Shown: piece by piece, positions 17,881 through 26,346 of the stretch | Layout of the letters: each line of letters begins with the position of its first letter | Numbering within the stretch: the stretch's first letter is position 1 | Source: Cohaesibacter celericrescens | GTDB taxonomy: Bacteria; Pseudomonadota; Alphaproteobacteria; Rhizobiales; Cohaesibacteraceae | NCBI RefSeq assembly: GCF_002866925.1 | Contig: NZ_PKUQ01000031.1 | Coordinates: 1 to 64,000, forward strand | Direction: 5' to 3' | DNA length: 64,000 nucleotides | The notes under the pieces: model-generated | What the model saw: the letters and a program-made list of their open reading frames with translations, nothing else | Told to the model about the DNA's origin: nothing | The model's database searches: none | Translations under genes and position numbers: made by a program

Positions 17881-17912
17881 GGTCTGCCTTTTGATAAAAC
17901 CGCAGGCAGACC
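17881..17912 (-). terminator. Hairpin at the end of the amidohydrolase gene cluster
   Basis: GGTCTGCC (17881-17888) and GGCAGACC (17905-17912) form a perfect 8-bp stem with a 16-base loop, just past the stop of the M20 gene that ends the Liv/ATC-hydrolase cluster. There is no T tract. The remaining bases to 17644 show nothing else convincing. Confidence 0.45.
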
Positions 17913-17927
17913 GTCCAGAGTTTGCTA

Positions 17928-19094
17928 TCAGGCAGGCAAGCGATCACGCACCAATTGCGCCCAGTAAGAACAGCCCCAACCGATCACTTCGTCGTTGAAA
18001 TCGTATGCGGGGTGATGCAGTCCTGCAGAAGGGCCATTGCCGATATTGATCATTACGCCGGGGACCTTGTTGAGCATGAAAGCAAAATCCTCACCGCCTA
18101 GCGTTGGCACCATCTCAAGGCTGACATTGTCATCGCCTGCAACAGTCCGTGCGGCCTTGGCGGCAAATTCGGTCTGGGCTTCATGATTGACGAGCACCGG
18201 ATAGCTGCGAATATGTTCGATTTCTCCAATGCAATCGTGCCCGTCAGCGATCTGGACCACAATCTTTTTGAGTCGGGCTTCCACATAGTCGCGAACGTCT
18301 TCATTAAGGGTTCGCACCGTTCCTTTGATTGAGATTTCTTGCGGAATGACATTGTGGGCGTTGCCGCCTTCAATGGCGCACAGCGAAACAACATGGGACT
18401 CGAACGGATCAACGCTGCGCGCACTCATGCCATGGATGGCCTGAATGATGCCAGCGAGAGCGGGGAATGGATCAATGCTCTTGTGTGGCTGAGCGGCATG
18501 CCCCCCTTTGCCCTTGATCGTAATGTTGAGAATGTCCACTGCGCCCATATTGGGACCGGATGCTGTGGTGAAGTGGCCCACCGGAAGGTTTGGCATATTG
18601 TGCATGCCGTAGACTTCATCACAGGCCCAACGATCAAACAATCCGTCATCGATCATCGCCTGCGCACCTGCGCCCCCCTCTTCAGCGGGTTGGAAAATGA
18701 CAATGACGGTGCCGTCAAAGGCGCGCGTTTCGGCCAGATGCTTGGCAGCCCCCAGCAGCATGGTGGTATGTCCATCATGGCCACAAGCATGCATCTTTCC
18801 CGGTGTTTTCGAGGCATAAGGAGCGCCCGTGATTTCATCGATAGGCAAAGCGTCCATATCGGCACGCAACCCGATGATGCGGCCAGACCTATTGGTTTTG
18901 CCGTGAATAACGCCGACAACGCCGGTTTCACCCAAGCCTTCAACCACTTCATCCAGGTGTGCGGCACGCAACGCTTGGGCCACTTTGGCCGAAGTACGAT
19001 GCACATCATAAAGCAGTTCAGGATTTTCGTGCAGGTCGTGACGAAACGCGGTCAACGCCTCAATTTCGCGTGAGACCCAATTTTCAACGGCCAT
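17928..19094 (-). CDS. M20-family amidohydrolase of the Liv/ATC-hydrolase cluster
   Basis: 388-residue M20D metallo-amidohydrolase. Metal-site motifs are MHACGHDGHTTM, FQPAEEGGAGA and GMHNMPNLPVG; the dimerisation domain contains KGKGGHAAQPHKSIDPF; the C-terminal part has LGGEDFAFML. It is the last gene of a ten-gene minus-strand cluster, starting three bases after an ATC-hydrolase-family gene. In that context it could hydrolyse an N-carbamoyl or N-acyl amino acid released by the upstream enzymes; this is inference. It is distinct from the M20 gene at 6551-7762. Confidence 0.88.
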   Translation of the reverse strand: MAVENWVSREIEALTAFRHDLHENPELLYDVHRTSAKVAQALRAAHLDEVVEGLGETGVVGVIHGKTNRSGRIIGLRADMDALPIDEITGAPYASKTPGKMHACGHDGHTTMLLGAAKHLAETRAFDGTVIVIFQPAEEGGAGAQAMIDDGLFDRWACDEVYGMHNMPNLPVGHFTTASGPNMGAVDILNITIKGKGGHAAQPHKSIDPFPALAGIIQAIHGMSARSVDPFESHVVSLCAIEGGNAHNVIPQEISIKGTVRTLNEDVRDYVEARLKKIVVQIADGHDCIGEIEHIRSYPVLVNHEAQTEFAAKAARTVAGDDNVSLEMVPTLGGEDFAFMLNKVPGVMINIGNGPSAGLHHPAYDFNDEVIGWGCSYWAQLVRDRLPA

Positions 19095-19097
19095 AGT

Positions 19098-19565
19098 CTA
19101 GTTGTCCTTCATTTTATAACGAAAATCACAGTGGGACGCACCCTTCATGATTGTCTGACTGCGCGTCAGTTCAATGTCAGGATTGTAACCGATACAAAAG
19201 TCACCATCCCGGTTACAAGACAAAAGATGTCCAATGTCGCCCATGCCCATTTCTTTATACATTTCAGCATAACGACAACGGGTGACATTAAATTCCATAC
19301 GCTCGGGTTCGGTGACCAGCGTCTCGATTTCAAGCGCATCTTCTTTTGTCCAGTTGGGCAGAATGTCGGCGAAGTCACTAAGATTTGGTGCATGACCCAA
19401 GTCAGCAGCAAGGGCTTTCCCCTGCTCAATGGCAGAGCGAGAACAGGTCTCCCCGATTACCTCTTCGGCTTCTTGCTGCCCGGAGCGTTCACAAATAACC
19501 TCGAATACATGTTTGAGGATCATTGCCTCAATGCGACGACGTTCGATGATGGGGATGTCTTTCAT
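19098..19565 (-). CDS. L-2-amino-thiazoline-4-carboxylic acid hydrolase family protein (first copy)
   Basis: 155-residue protein of the ATC hydrolase family (Pfam PF14196), named for a Pseudomonas enzyme that opens the thiazoline ring of ATC on the way to L-cysteine. The C-terminal half shows the family's spaced residues: TRCRYAEMYKEMG, LLSCNRDGDFCIGYNP and TIMKGASHCDFRY. It lies between the FAD oxidoreductase and the M20 gene with short spacing, so it is part of the same transcript. The true substrate may be another small ring or a formyl or carbamoyl derivative, since this family is broad and poorly tested. Confidence 0.8.
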   Translation of the reverse strand: MKDIPIIERRRIEAMILKHVFEVICERSGQQEAEEVIGETCSRSAIEQGKALAADLGHAPNLSDFADILPNWTKEDALEIETLVTEPERMEFNVTRCRYAEMYKEMGMGDIGHLLSCNRDGDFCIGYNPDIELTRSQTIMKGASHCDFRYKMKDN

Positions 19566-19579
19566 GAGGTGGTCCTTTC

Positions 19580-20887
19580 TCAGAGTTTGGGCTCGACATG
19601 GTCTTTGAGTTTCATCCAGGCAAGATAATAAGGGGCAATGCGCCGTGCGATCGGGTGAAACGGCAATGCATGCGATTTGGTGACTGGAAGGGCCAAACCT
19701 GCGGTATCCTCACCATCGACGGCGCGCGCCATTTCGCGGCCGAGTGCGCTGCCAAGGGCAACACCGCGACCATTGCAGCCAATCCAAGCCCAACCATTGG
19801 GGCCAAGCGAGTGAACACGCGGAAACCGATCCCAATTCATAGATAGAAAGCCGTTCCAGACATGGGTCATTTTGGGAGGGGATTTGAGCTGTGGGAAGCT
19901 CGCCATCAGATTGCTGGCCGCTTTCTTGGCCATGCGCTCTTGGACGTTCCATTCTCCCAGAATGGCTCCACCAGTAATCAGCCGGTTGTCTCTGTCATAA
20001 TGGAAAAAACGCAGATCGCCACGGGTGTCCGATACCGCCTGACGCCCCTTCAGAATGGTGCTACGAACTTCATCGCTTAAAGGCTCAGTCGACATTTGCC
20101 AAGAGACGACCGGTACGATGGAATGGGCGATACGTTTTGCAAGGCGAGGTGCCAATTCGCCCGTATAGGCGTTGGTGGCAAGGATCAATGCCCGAGCTGT
20201 CACCGTGCCATGCTTGGTTTTGACCACCCATTTTATGCCGTCATGTACATAGCTTTCAACGCAGCTCTGCTCATGGATGGTGCCGCCGTGGCTTTCCACT
20301 GCTCCAGCAAGGCCGCGTGCAAGCGCCAACGGATTAACATGGCCACCGGACGGCGCCAGCATACCGCCGAACCAGCGATCCGAACCGAGTAGATCCGTTG
20401 TAGCCGTTCTGTCGAGATAGTGGGCTTCCAAGCCAAAACGTTGCCAATTATCCGCACGCAACTGGCTCAGCTTTGTCCGTCCGGCAGAATGCGCAGGCTG
20501 GAACCAACCGGTCTGCTCGGCATCTGCCTGAATGTTTTCAGCCCGAATGGTATCAAACAGCATACCGGCGGACGCGCCGATCAACTCGGCAAAACGTCGT
20601 CCTGTGTCGCCATAGCGGGCGACCCACATATCCGGTTCCGCCGCTGTCAGGGTCGGGATAACCTGACCATTGTTGACTCCGGAGGCACCCCAACCGACAG
20701 CTTGCCCCTCCAGTACCACGACATCACGGCTGGCCTTGGCAAGGTGCAACGCAGCAGACAGGCCGGTGAAACCAGCACCGATTACGACTGTATCGGTGAC
20801 AACGTCCCCCGTTAATGGCGCAGCAGGCACGCGAGGCGGGGAGGTCACGGCCCAAATGGAGGGGGGAAAAGTGACGGGGCTGTTCAT
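19580..20887 (-). CDS. FAD-dependent oxidoreductase, DAO family
   Basis: 435-residue flavoprotein of the D-amino-acid oxidase/glycine oxidase fold, close in layout to gamma-glutamylputrescine oxidase PuuB. The ADP-binding motif VVIGAGFTGLSAALHLA lies near residues 34-50, followed by EGQAVGWGASGVNNGQV and a C-terminal GCNGRGVALGSALG. It should oxidise an amine or N-substituted amino acid, giving an imine and H2O2 or reduced acceptor. It starts 162 bases after livF and is followed by the ATC-hydrolase-family and M20 genes. The substrate is presumably the imported compound or one of its products. Confidence 0.88.
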   Translation of the reverse strand: MNSPVTFPPSIWAVTSPPRVPAAPLTGDVVTDTVVIGAGFTGLSAALHLAKASRDVVVLEGQAVGWGASGVNNGQVIPTLTAAEPDMWVARYGDTGRRFAELIGASAGMLFDTIRAENIQADAEQTGWFQPAHSAGRTKLSQLRADNWQRFGLEAHYLDRTATTDLLGSDRWFGGMLAPSGGHVNPLALARGLAGAVESHGGTIHEQSCVESYVHDGIKWVVKTKHGTVTARALILATNAYTGELAPRLAKRIAHSIVPVVSWQMSTEPLSDEVRSTILKGRQAVSDTRGDLRFFHYDRDNRLITGGAILGEWNVQERMAKKAASNLMASFPQLKSPPKMTHVWNGFLSMNWDRFPRVHSLGPNGWAWIGCNGRGVALGSALGREMARAVDGEDTAGLALPVTKSHALPFHPIARRIAPYYLAWMKLKDHVEPKL

Positions 20888-21001
20888 GTCGGATCTTTCA
20901 CTAAAATGGGCGGGCCAGCGGCTGTGGGCTTTGCCTTTTTGGGGCGACGTTAGCCATCCATCCGAAGGTCGGAAAATGGGATTTGGAGGGCAGCCCCAAC
21001 T

Positions 21002-21015
21002 GACGTGATCACGTC
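21002..21015. promoter_or_regulatory. 14-bp perfect palindrome between livF and the FAD oxidoreductase
   Basis: GACGTGATCACGTC reads identically on both strands. It sits in the 162-base gap between livF and the oxidoreductase gene, where an internal promoter with an operator would fit. No regulator is assigned. Confidence 0.35.
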
Positions 21016-21049
21016 GGGACCGCCATGCGAACGCTTCTTGATGCGGTGA

Positions 21050-21766
21050 TCAGCTATCCTCGTGGACATGGCCACCAAGATAGGCTTCAGCCACACGCGG
21101 ATCATTGGCAAGTTCTTGCGCATCACCCTCGATGACAATCTTGCCATGCTCGATGACATAGGCCCGATCAGAAATGCGTAAGGCAGCTTTGACATTCTGC
21201 TCAACCAAAAGCACCGAATAGCCTTCCTCGCGAATTTTGGTCACCAGCTCGCAGATGAACCCGACAAGACGTGGCGCCAGACCCAGCGACGGTTCATCTA
21301 GCAACAAGACCTTTGGTTTGCGCATCAGGGAGCGACCTATGCAAAGCATCTGTTGTTCGCCACCAGACATAGAGCCAGCCTGTTGTTTCAACCTTTCCCT
21401 GAGCACCGGAAACAACGCCAAAACATGGTCCAGCTCCTGCCGCCCCAGTGGTCCGCCACCGATGACCAAATTCTCCAAAACACTCATGTTTGAAAAAATC
21501 TGGCGCCCTTCCGGAGATTGACAGATGCCTCGATCGACGATCTCATGGCTCCTGAGCTGTGAGATATCTTGGCCTTCAAGACAAATTTCCCCACCAGTGG
21601 CGTGATAGATGCCAGAGATGCAGCGCATCAGAGAGGTCTTGCCGACCCCGTTTGCTCCAAGCACCGAGACGATGCCTTTTTCCGGTAGAGCGACAGAGAT
21701 GTCATGCAAGATATCTTGCACGCCAATCTTAAGAGACAGATTCTTGATTTCGAGAATATTGCTCAT
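21050..21766 (-). CDS. ABC transporter ATP-binding protein, LivF type
   Basis: 238-residue ATPase of a hydrophobic amino acid uptake (HAAT) importer. The Walker A is GANGVGKTS, the signature SGGEQQM and the Walker B LLLDEPSLGL. It pairs with LivG in energising import through LivH/LivM. Its start overlaps the livG stop (TGATG), indicating translational coupling. The substrate is set by the cluster's LivK protein and need not be a branched-chain amino acid. Confidence 0.94.
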   Translation of the reverse strand: MSNILEIKNLSLKIGVQDILHDISVALPEKGIVSVLGANGVGKTSLMRCISGIYHATGGEICLEGQDISQLRSHEIVDRGICQSPEGRQIFSNMSVLENLVIGGGPLGRQELDHVLALFPVLRERLKQQAGSMSGGEQQMLCIGRSLMRKPKVLLLDEPSLGLAPRLVGFICELVTKIREEGYSVLLVEQNVKAALRISDRAYVIEHGKIVIEGDAQELANDPRVAEAYLGGHVHEDS

Positions 21767-22521
21767 CAGTCATCGCCTCCAAGATAGGCTTCTAGAACGG
21801 CAGCATCCTGACGCACCTTGGCGGGCACATCATCAGCGATTTTTTTGCCAGAGGCGAGCACAACCAGCCGTTCACAGATTCCCATGACCAAGGTCATATC
21901 ATGTTCTACCAGCATAACGGTGAGGCCATCGTCATTGATGCCGGTGATGAAACGCGCCAATTCAGCGGTTTCTGCATCATTCATGCCTGCAGCTGGCTCA
22001 TCAAGGATCAACAGTTCCGGTTGCATGGCCAAGGCGCGGGCAATTTCGAGATATTTACGCTTGCCGTAAGACAGGTTGGCGGCCAAATCGTCGGCATGAT
22101 CGATCAAACCAACCTTTTCAAGCATTTCCCAGCTACGTTCGGAAATCTCCTTGGCCTTGGCCCTCCCCCCAAATATGGCTGAGAAAGGATCGACGCCGAT
22201 CATTCCGAGGGCCCCGACAGAGATATTGTCAAACACGGTCATATTGGGAAAGACCCGCAAGTTTTGGAAGGTCCGGGACATACCTTTACGAGCGATTTGA
22301 TGCACCGACATTCCTGTGATGCTCTCCCCATTGAAACGCACATCACCTGATGTGGGGGGGGTAAAACCTGATATCAGGTTGAACAGGGTTGTTTTGCCTG
22401 CACCGTTGGGGCCAATCAGACCAAACAATTCGCCTTTATTGACCGTGGTGGTGACATTATCGACAGCTTTGAGTCCACCAAACAGGCGGGTCAATGCGTC
22501 CAGTTCAAGGATAGCCGTCAT
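21766..22521 (-). CDS. ABC transporter ATP-binding protein, LivG type
   Basis: 251-residue ATPase of the HAAT importer with Walker A GPNGAGKTT, signature LSYGKRKYLEIA and Walker B LLILDEPAAGMN, plus the LivG-specific C-terminal extension. The ATG at 22521 overlaps the livM stop by four bases (ATGA). It is the second ATPase of the livHMGF set. Confidence 0.94.
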   Translation of the reverse strand: MTAILELDALTRLFGGLKAVDNVTTTVNKGELFGLIGPNGAGKTTLFNLISGFTPPTSGDVRFNGESITGMSVHQIARKGMSRTFQNLRVFPNMTVFDNISVGALGMIGVDPFSAIFGGRAKAKEISERSWEMLEKVGLIDHADDLAANLSYGKRKYLEIARALAMQPELLILDEPAAGMNDAETAELARFITGINDDGLTVMLVEHDMTLVMGICERLVVLASGKKIADDVPAKVRQDAAVLEAYLGGDD

Positions 22522-23516
22522 TTCCAACCAACCCCTTTCTGGCCTTTTTCATCGGACCAGCCCGCACCAAGCTGTCGGCGGGCAAAATTGAGAGCCGTAA
22601 TCTCGCCAAACAATCCTTTGGGCAAGAAGAGGATCGCTCCAAACATCACACATCCAACAATGATGTTGCGAATATCCCCCACCGAGCGCAGCACTTCGGG
22701 CAGCAGGATCAACAACAAAGCACCAATCAGAACACCGGGCAGAGAGCCAAGTCCACCAACAACCACCATCGCGAGAATGAGAATCGATTGGGAGAAGTTG
22801 AAATCATTGGGGGAGATATAACCGATGGTGTAGGCCCATAGAGCACCTGCAATACCTGCGAAAAAGGCAGAGATCACAAAAGCCTGAATTTTCATCACCG
22901 TCACATTGATGCCCATGGCAGCGGTGCACTGATCGTCTTCACGCAAAGATCGCAACGCATTGCCATAATAGGAATGGCTCAAGCGATCAATCGCCAGTAT
23001 AGAGGCCGCCACGACGACGGCAACGACATAGTAGATGCCCAACTCGCTGTCGATTTCAAACCCAAACAGCCCAATGCCAGAGAAGAGCATGACGCCGTTC
23101 GGTCCATTTGTTAGCCCGACCCAGTTTTGGAACAACAAAAAGAGCATCTGTCCAATGCCCAATGTCGCCACGGCAAAATAAATTGACATCAGGCGCATGG
23201 TTGGCAATGCAACAAGAAGTGCAATGGCGGCAGACCCCAGCCCAGCCAAAGGCAGCCCCCAAGTGAAGCCAATGCCATATTTGGACCCCAGCAAAGCCGC
23301 CACATAGGCCCCGACCCCATATAGAGCCGCATGGCCAAGATGAAGCAGGCCGGCAACACCGGTGACAAGGTGCAGAGAGGCCGCAAGCAGCATGAACACG
23401 AAGCACAGCGTCGCAATCTGATAATAATAGCCTTTGCCGAACCCCACCAACACAGCGGGAATCACAGCGAAAACAAGGAGTGCCAGCAGCCCCTTGATGA
23501 GAAGCGATTTAGACAC
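22518..23516 (-). CDS. ABC transporter permease, LivM type
   Basis: 332-residue inner-membrane permease with about ten hydrophobic segments and the LivM features LLHLGHAALYGVGAYVAALL and GGLGSLPGVLIGALLL. The GTG at 23516 is chosen because GGAGGGACC precedes it and the protein then begins at the usual position. A longer open frame upstream only re-reads livH in another frame. The start overlaps the end of livH by eight bases. Confidence 0.92.
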   Translation of the reverse strand: MSKSLLIKGLLALLVFAVIPAVLVGFGKGYYYQIATLCFVFMLLAASLHLVTGVAGLLHLGHAALYGVGAYVAALLGSKYGIGFTWGLPLAGLGSAAIALLVALPTMRLMSIYFAVATLGIGQMLFLLFQNWVGLTNGPNGVMLFSGIGLFGFEIDSELGIYYVVAVVVAASILAIDRLSHSYYGNALRSLREDDQCTAAMGINVTVMKIQAFVISAFFAGIAGALWAYTIGYISPNDFNFSQSILILAMVVVGGLGSLPGVLIGALLLILLPEVLRSVGDIRNIIVGCVMFGAILFLPKGLFGEITALNFARRQLGAGWSDEKGQKGVGWK

Positions 23517-24423
23517 GGTCCCTCCTTGCCCCGAACAGGCCTTGCGGGAAGAAGATGAGGGTGGCGAGAAGGAAAGCATAAGCCACCATGTCGGACCAGA
23601 CCGAGGACATAAAGCTGGTGGACAGGCTTTCGGCCAGTCCCAAAATGAGCGCACAAATGACCGCTCCGGGAATGGAAGACAGGCCACCCATGACCATGGC
23701 AACAAAGGCTTTGATGCCCGGTGTGAAGCCCATGGACGGAAAGAAGGCGCCGTAATAGAGCCCAACAAGAATACCGGCCAAAGCCCCCATTGCGGAACCG
23801 ATCACGAATGTGAAGATAATCGTGCGATCGGTGTTGATGCCGCAATATTTGGCGCCAAGGGAATTGTTCGAAACTGCACGGATCGACAGGCCAATGGGAC
23901 TGTATTTGAGCAACCATTGCAGTCCGGCCAACATCACAAGTGTCACAGCAAAGATGATCAAGTCACCATTTACGATGGTGATGGGCCCAATGTTGATGGG
24001 TTTGTTAATGAGATAGGCCAAATCCACCGATTGAAATTGTGAGCCAAAAATCATTTCCATGGCTTCACGGGCGATGATAGACATAGCCAGTGAGGACATC
24101 AGGGTTGCTTCACGCATGGCTCGGGATTTAAGAGATGCTTCGTCCGAGAAACGGCGGAATGGACGAAAGGCCAGACGTTCCAGCCCAAAACCGGCCAAAG
24201 CCCCAGCTGCCAAGGCGATGAAAAGCACCACAAAAACCGGTGGTGCAAAAGTGGTGATTGCCATCAGACCAGCAAAAGCGCCGATGGTGTAGACTTCACC
24301 ATGGGCGAAGTTTACGACATTCAAGACACCGAAAATCAGTGTGAATCCAATGGCCATAAGCGCATAGATCATGCCCAACGACAGGCCAATAGCCAGTTGT
24401 TGCAGGATATAAGGATCGAACAC
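23509..24423 (-). CDS. ABC transporter permease, LivH type
   Basis: 304-residue permease with the LivH hallmark FGVLNVVNFAHGEVYTIGAF near the N-terminus and GGLSSIPGAVICALILGLAE near the C-terminus. The GTG at 24423 follows AAGGGGAAC at a good distance and gives the standard N-terminus (FDPYILQQLAIGLSLGMIYAL). It is separated from livK by 63 bases that contain a hairpin, and overlaps livM at its end. Confidence 0.92.
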   Translation of the reverse strand: MFDPYILQQLAIGLSLGMIYALMAIGFTLIFGVLNVVNFAHGEVYTIGAFAGLMAITTFAPPVFVVLFIALAAGALAGFGLERLAFRPFRRFSDEASLKSRAMREATLMSSLAMSIIAREAMEMIFGSQFQSVDLAYLINKPINIGPITIVNGDLIIFAVTLVMLAGLQWLLKYSPIGLSIRAVSNNSLGAKYCGINTDRTIIFTFVIGSAMGALAGILVGLYYGAFFPSMGFTPGIKAFVAMVMGGLSSIPGAVICALILGLAESLSTSFMSSVWSDMVAYAFLLATLIFFPQGLFGARRDRV

Positions 24424-24449
24424 ATCGTTCCCCTTTTCAATTGACCCCA

Positions 24450-24475
24450 CTCGCCCGAGCCGACGCCCAGGCGAG
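24450..24475 (-). terminator. Hairpin between livK and livH
   Basis: CTCGCC (24450-24455) and GGCGAG (24470-24475) form a GC-rich stem after the livK stop, with no T tract. As with the tct operon, it is placed to keep binding-protein mRNA more abundant than permease mRNA. Confidence 0.4.
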
Positions 24476-24486
24476 CAGAGGAAGGG

Positions 24487-25599
24487 TTATTTTACTTCGA
24501 CAAAAGCGCCATCTTTAACAGTGGCTTTGGTGAGCTCTTTGAGCGGCTCTCCATTTTCATCAAAGGATGTGTTGCCGGTAACACCGGGGAAATCCTTGGT
24601 GGCAGCGACGGCATCACGCAAGCTGTCACGGGTGATGTCCGGATAGGCTTTAACAACTGCAGCAAGCATGATGTTTACTGCATCATAAGCCTGAGCGGGG
24701 AATTGGCCGGGAGCAAGATCGTGGGTCTTTGACCACTCGCTCACAAATTCCTGAACATGCGCATCTGCGCGGTTGGGCAGGAAGGTTGCCGTTAGAAACA
24801 GGCCATCTGTCGCGTCGCCCGCCAGCTCAATCAACTTGTCGTTATAGGCCGCCGAGGTCGAAAAGACAGGAATATCAGCATTCAGCTGTGCCATCTGCTT
24901 GAGGAACTGTGCGCCATCTTCATAAAAGAAGCCGGTGTAAACGGCGTCAGGTTTCTTTTCTTCCAGCTTGGTGATGATGGAACGGAAGTCGGCCAAGCCG
25001 CGGTTGAAGAATTCAGTGTAAATAACTTCGCCACCCAATTCTTCGAAAGGAACAGCAAAGCCTTTCACGACAGATTGACCCCAGTCGGTCTGTTCGGCGA
25101 TGACGGCAACCTTTGTGATGCCTTTTTCCATCATCCACTTGGCGTTAACGGCCCCTTCTTGATTTTGCGTGGTGATGTTCCGGAATTGCCATTTGGAAAT
25201 TTTGGCAAAATCGGGATGTGAGGCGGTCTGCGACAGTTGCACCATGCCGGCTCTTTTGTAGACCTGGGCAGCAGCCATTGAAACGGTGGAGGTGAAATCC
25301 CCCAGGACGCCGACAATTTCATCATCATCGACAAATTTACGGGCAATGGTCACGCCTTCTTTGGCGTCTGAACGCGAGTCCTCATAGATGATTTCTACAG
25401 GTACAGGAAGCGTGCCGGATGCATTGAATTTGGTCAGGGCAATTTCGGCAGCATCTTTGAAATTCTGGCCATATTGCGCCGTGTTGCCAGTCAGGGGAAG
25501 CTGATAGCCAATTTTAATGCTGTCCGCAGCATAGGAGGCGGCCGGAATGAGGGTAGCTGCGACGGTAAGGGCAAGAACCGTTCTACGGGTAAGTTTCAT
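24487..25599 (-). CDS. ABC transporter substrate-binding protein, LivK/amide-urea type
   Basis: 370-residue periplasmic binding protein (Peripla_BP_6 fold). A signal peptide (KLTRRTVLALTVAATLIPAASYA) precedes DSIKIGYQLPLTGNTAQYGQ, the family's first strand and binding loop. GAGGAACAGACC before the ATG at 25599 sets the start. It is the first gene of livK-livH-livM-livG-livF and provides substrate specificity. The neighbouring enzymes suggest a polar nitrogen- and sulfur-containing amino acid derivative rather than leucine, by inference only. Confidence 0.92.
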   Translation of the reverse strand: MKLTRRTVLALTVAATLIPAASYAADSIKIGYQLPLTGNTAQYGQNFKDAAEIALTKFNASGTLPVPVEIIYEDSRSDAKEGVTIARKFVDDDEIVGVLGDFTSTVSMAAAQVYKRAGMVQLSQTASHPDFAKISKWQFRNITTQNQEGAVNAKWMMEKGITKVAVIAEQTDWGQSVVKGFAVPFEELGGEVIYTEFFNRGLADFRSIITKLEEKKPDAVYTGFFYEDGAQFLKQMAQLNADIPVFSTSAAYNDKLIELAGDATDGLFLTATFLPNRADAHVQEFVSEWSKTHDLAPGQFPAQAYDAVNIMLAAVVKAYPDITRDSLRDAVAATKDFPGVTGNTSFDENGEPLKELTKATVKDGAFVEVK

Positions 25600-25697
25600 T
25601 GGTCTGTTCCTCAATGGGTTGGTGATCAGGTGTTGATGCGCCCGGCCTTCGCCGGGTCTTGGAAGGGTGATGCCCGTTTTAACGGGTCTATGATATG

Positions 25698-25740
25698 TCC
25701 GGTACTCTGGACTTATAAGTTAGACGTCCAGTTTTCTGGA
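25698..25740. promoter_or_regulatory. Paired TCCAG-N4-CTGGA dyads upstream of livK
   Basis: Two related inverted repeats, TCCGGTACTCTGGA (25698-25711) and TCCAGTTTTCTGGA (25727-25740), start 29 bases apart in the 150-base gap before livK. TATAAG in minus orientation lies between them. The arrangement looks like a double operator over a promoter. No regulator in the window can be assigned with confidence; the RpiR and ribbon-helix-helix genes are candidates. Confidence 0.5.
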
Positions 25741-25768
25741 TCAGTCTGTATAATAATAATTTTTGCTC

Positions 25769-26281
25769 CTAAACAGCTGAGGTCTCAGAACCAGGTTTTA
25801 CAATCAAACGACAGCAACCAGTCCTGCCCGGTTTCCATGTTTCGCCTTCAAAGGTGAAGCCTGCGCTTTGGAACATGCCTGCATCAATTGCCCCGGCGGA
25901 GCGACAGAGCATCTCGAGAGCTTCGCCTTTACGGCCAGCGGCTTCCCAGTTGTCTTTCAGCGGGCAACGATGGAACTGGATCTCCATGCCTTCGCTGTCG
26001 CATTTGCGCAATTCGGGAGAGAACAGATGATCGCGACAAGGAATGCCATTCAAAAATTGCTCGGTAAGCGCCTCAATGTTGGCTGGCCCATGGGCCTTGA
26101 GCTTTTCACCCATTTCTGCGCCAAGGCGATAGGTGGCCTTACTCATTAGCTCGATGGCCTTGTCATTTTCATATTCCTCGCACAGAACATCAAACATATA
26201 CATGTAGAATTTGGCGCGCATCGCGTAGGCACCAGATAGCTGTTCCAGTGTAATTTCAGGTGTGGATGGTTCATCAGTCAT
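25769..26281 (-). CDS. L-2-amino-thiazoline-4-carboxylic acid hydrolase family protein (second copy)
   Basis: 170-residue second member of the ATC hydrolase family in this cluster, clearly divergent from the copy at 19098-19565. The family residues appear as FHRCPLKDNWEAAGR, LEMLCRSAGAIDAGMF and TWKPGRTGCCRLIV, with the paired Cys near the C-terminus. CCAGGAGAAGCCC precedes the ATG. It lies between the cysteine-desulfurase-like gene and the Liv importer, 65 bases after the former's stop. Two paralogues in one operon suggest either two ring-opening or hydrolysis steps or a two-component enzyme. Confidence 0.78.
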   Translation of the reverse strand: MTDEPSTPEITLEQLSGAYAMRAKFYMYMFDVLCEEYENDKAIELMSKATYRLGAEMGEKLKAHGPANIEALTEQFLNGIPCRDHLFSPELRKCDSEGMEIQFHRCPLKDNWEAAGRKGEALEMLCRSAGAIDAGMFQSAGFTFEGETWKPGRTGCCRLIVKPGSETSAV

Positions 26282-26346
26282 GGGCTTCTCCTGGTCTGGT
26301 CCGATTGGTCCCGCTCGGAATAGACCGAGTGGTTAGGGTTAAATAT

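Noticed and set aside
17696..17947. 83-codon minus-strand open frame upstream of the ribbon-helix-helix gene
   Set aside because: It overlaps the end of the M20 gene in another frame, contains the cluster-end hairpin and has no ribosome site.
23517..23768. N-terminal extension of livM
   Set aside because: The extra 84 codons only re-read livH in another frame; GGAGGGACC before the GTG at 23516 and homology fix the start.
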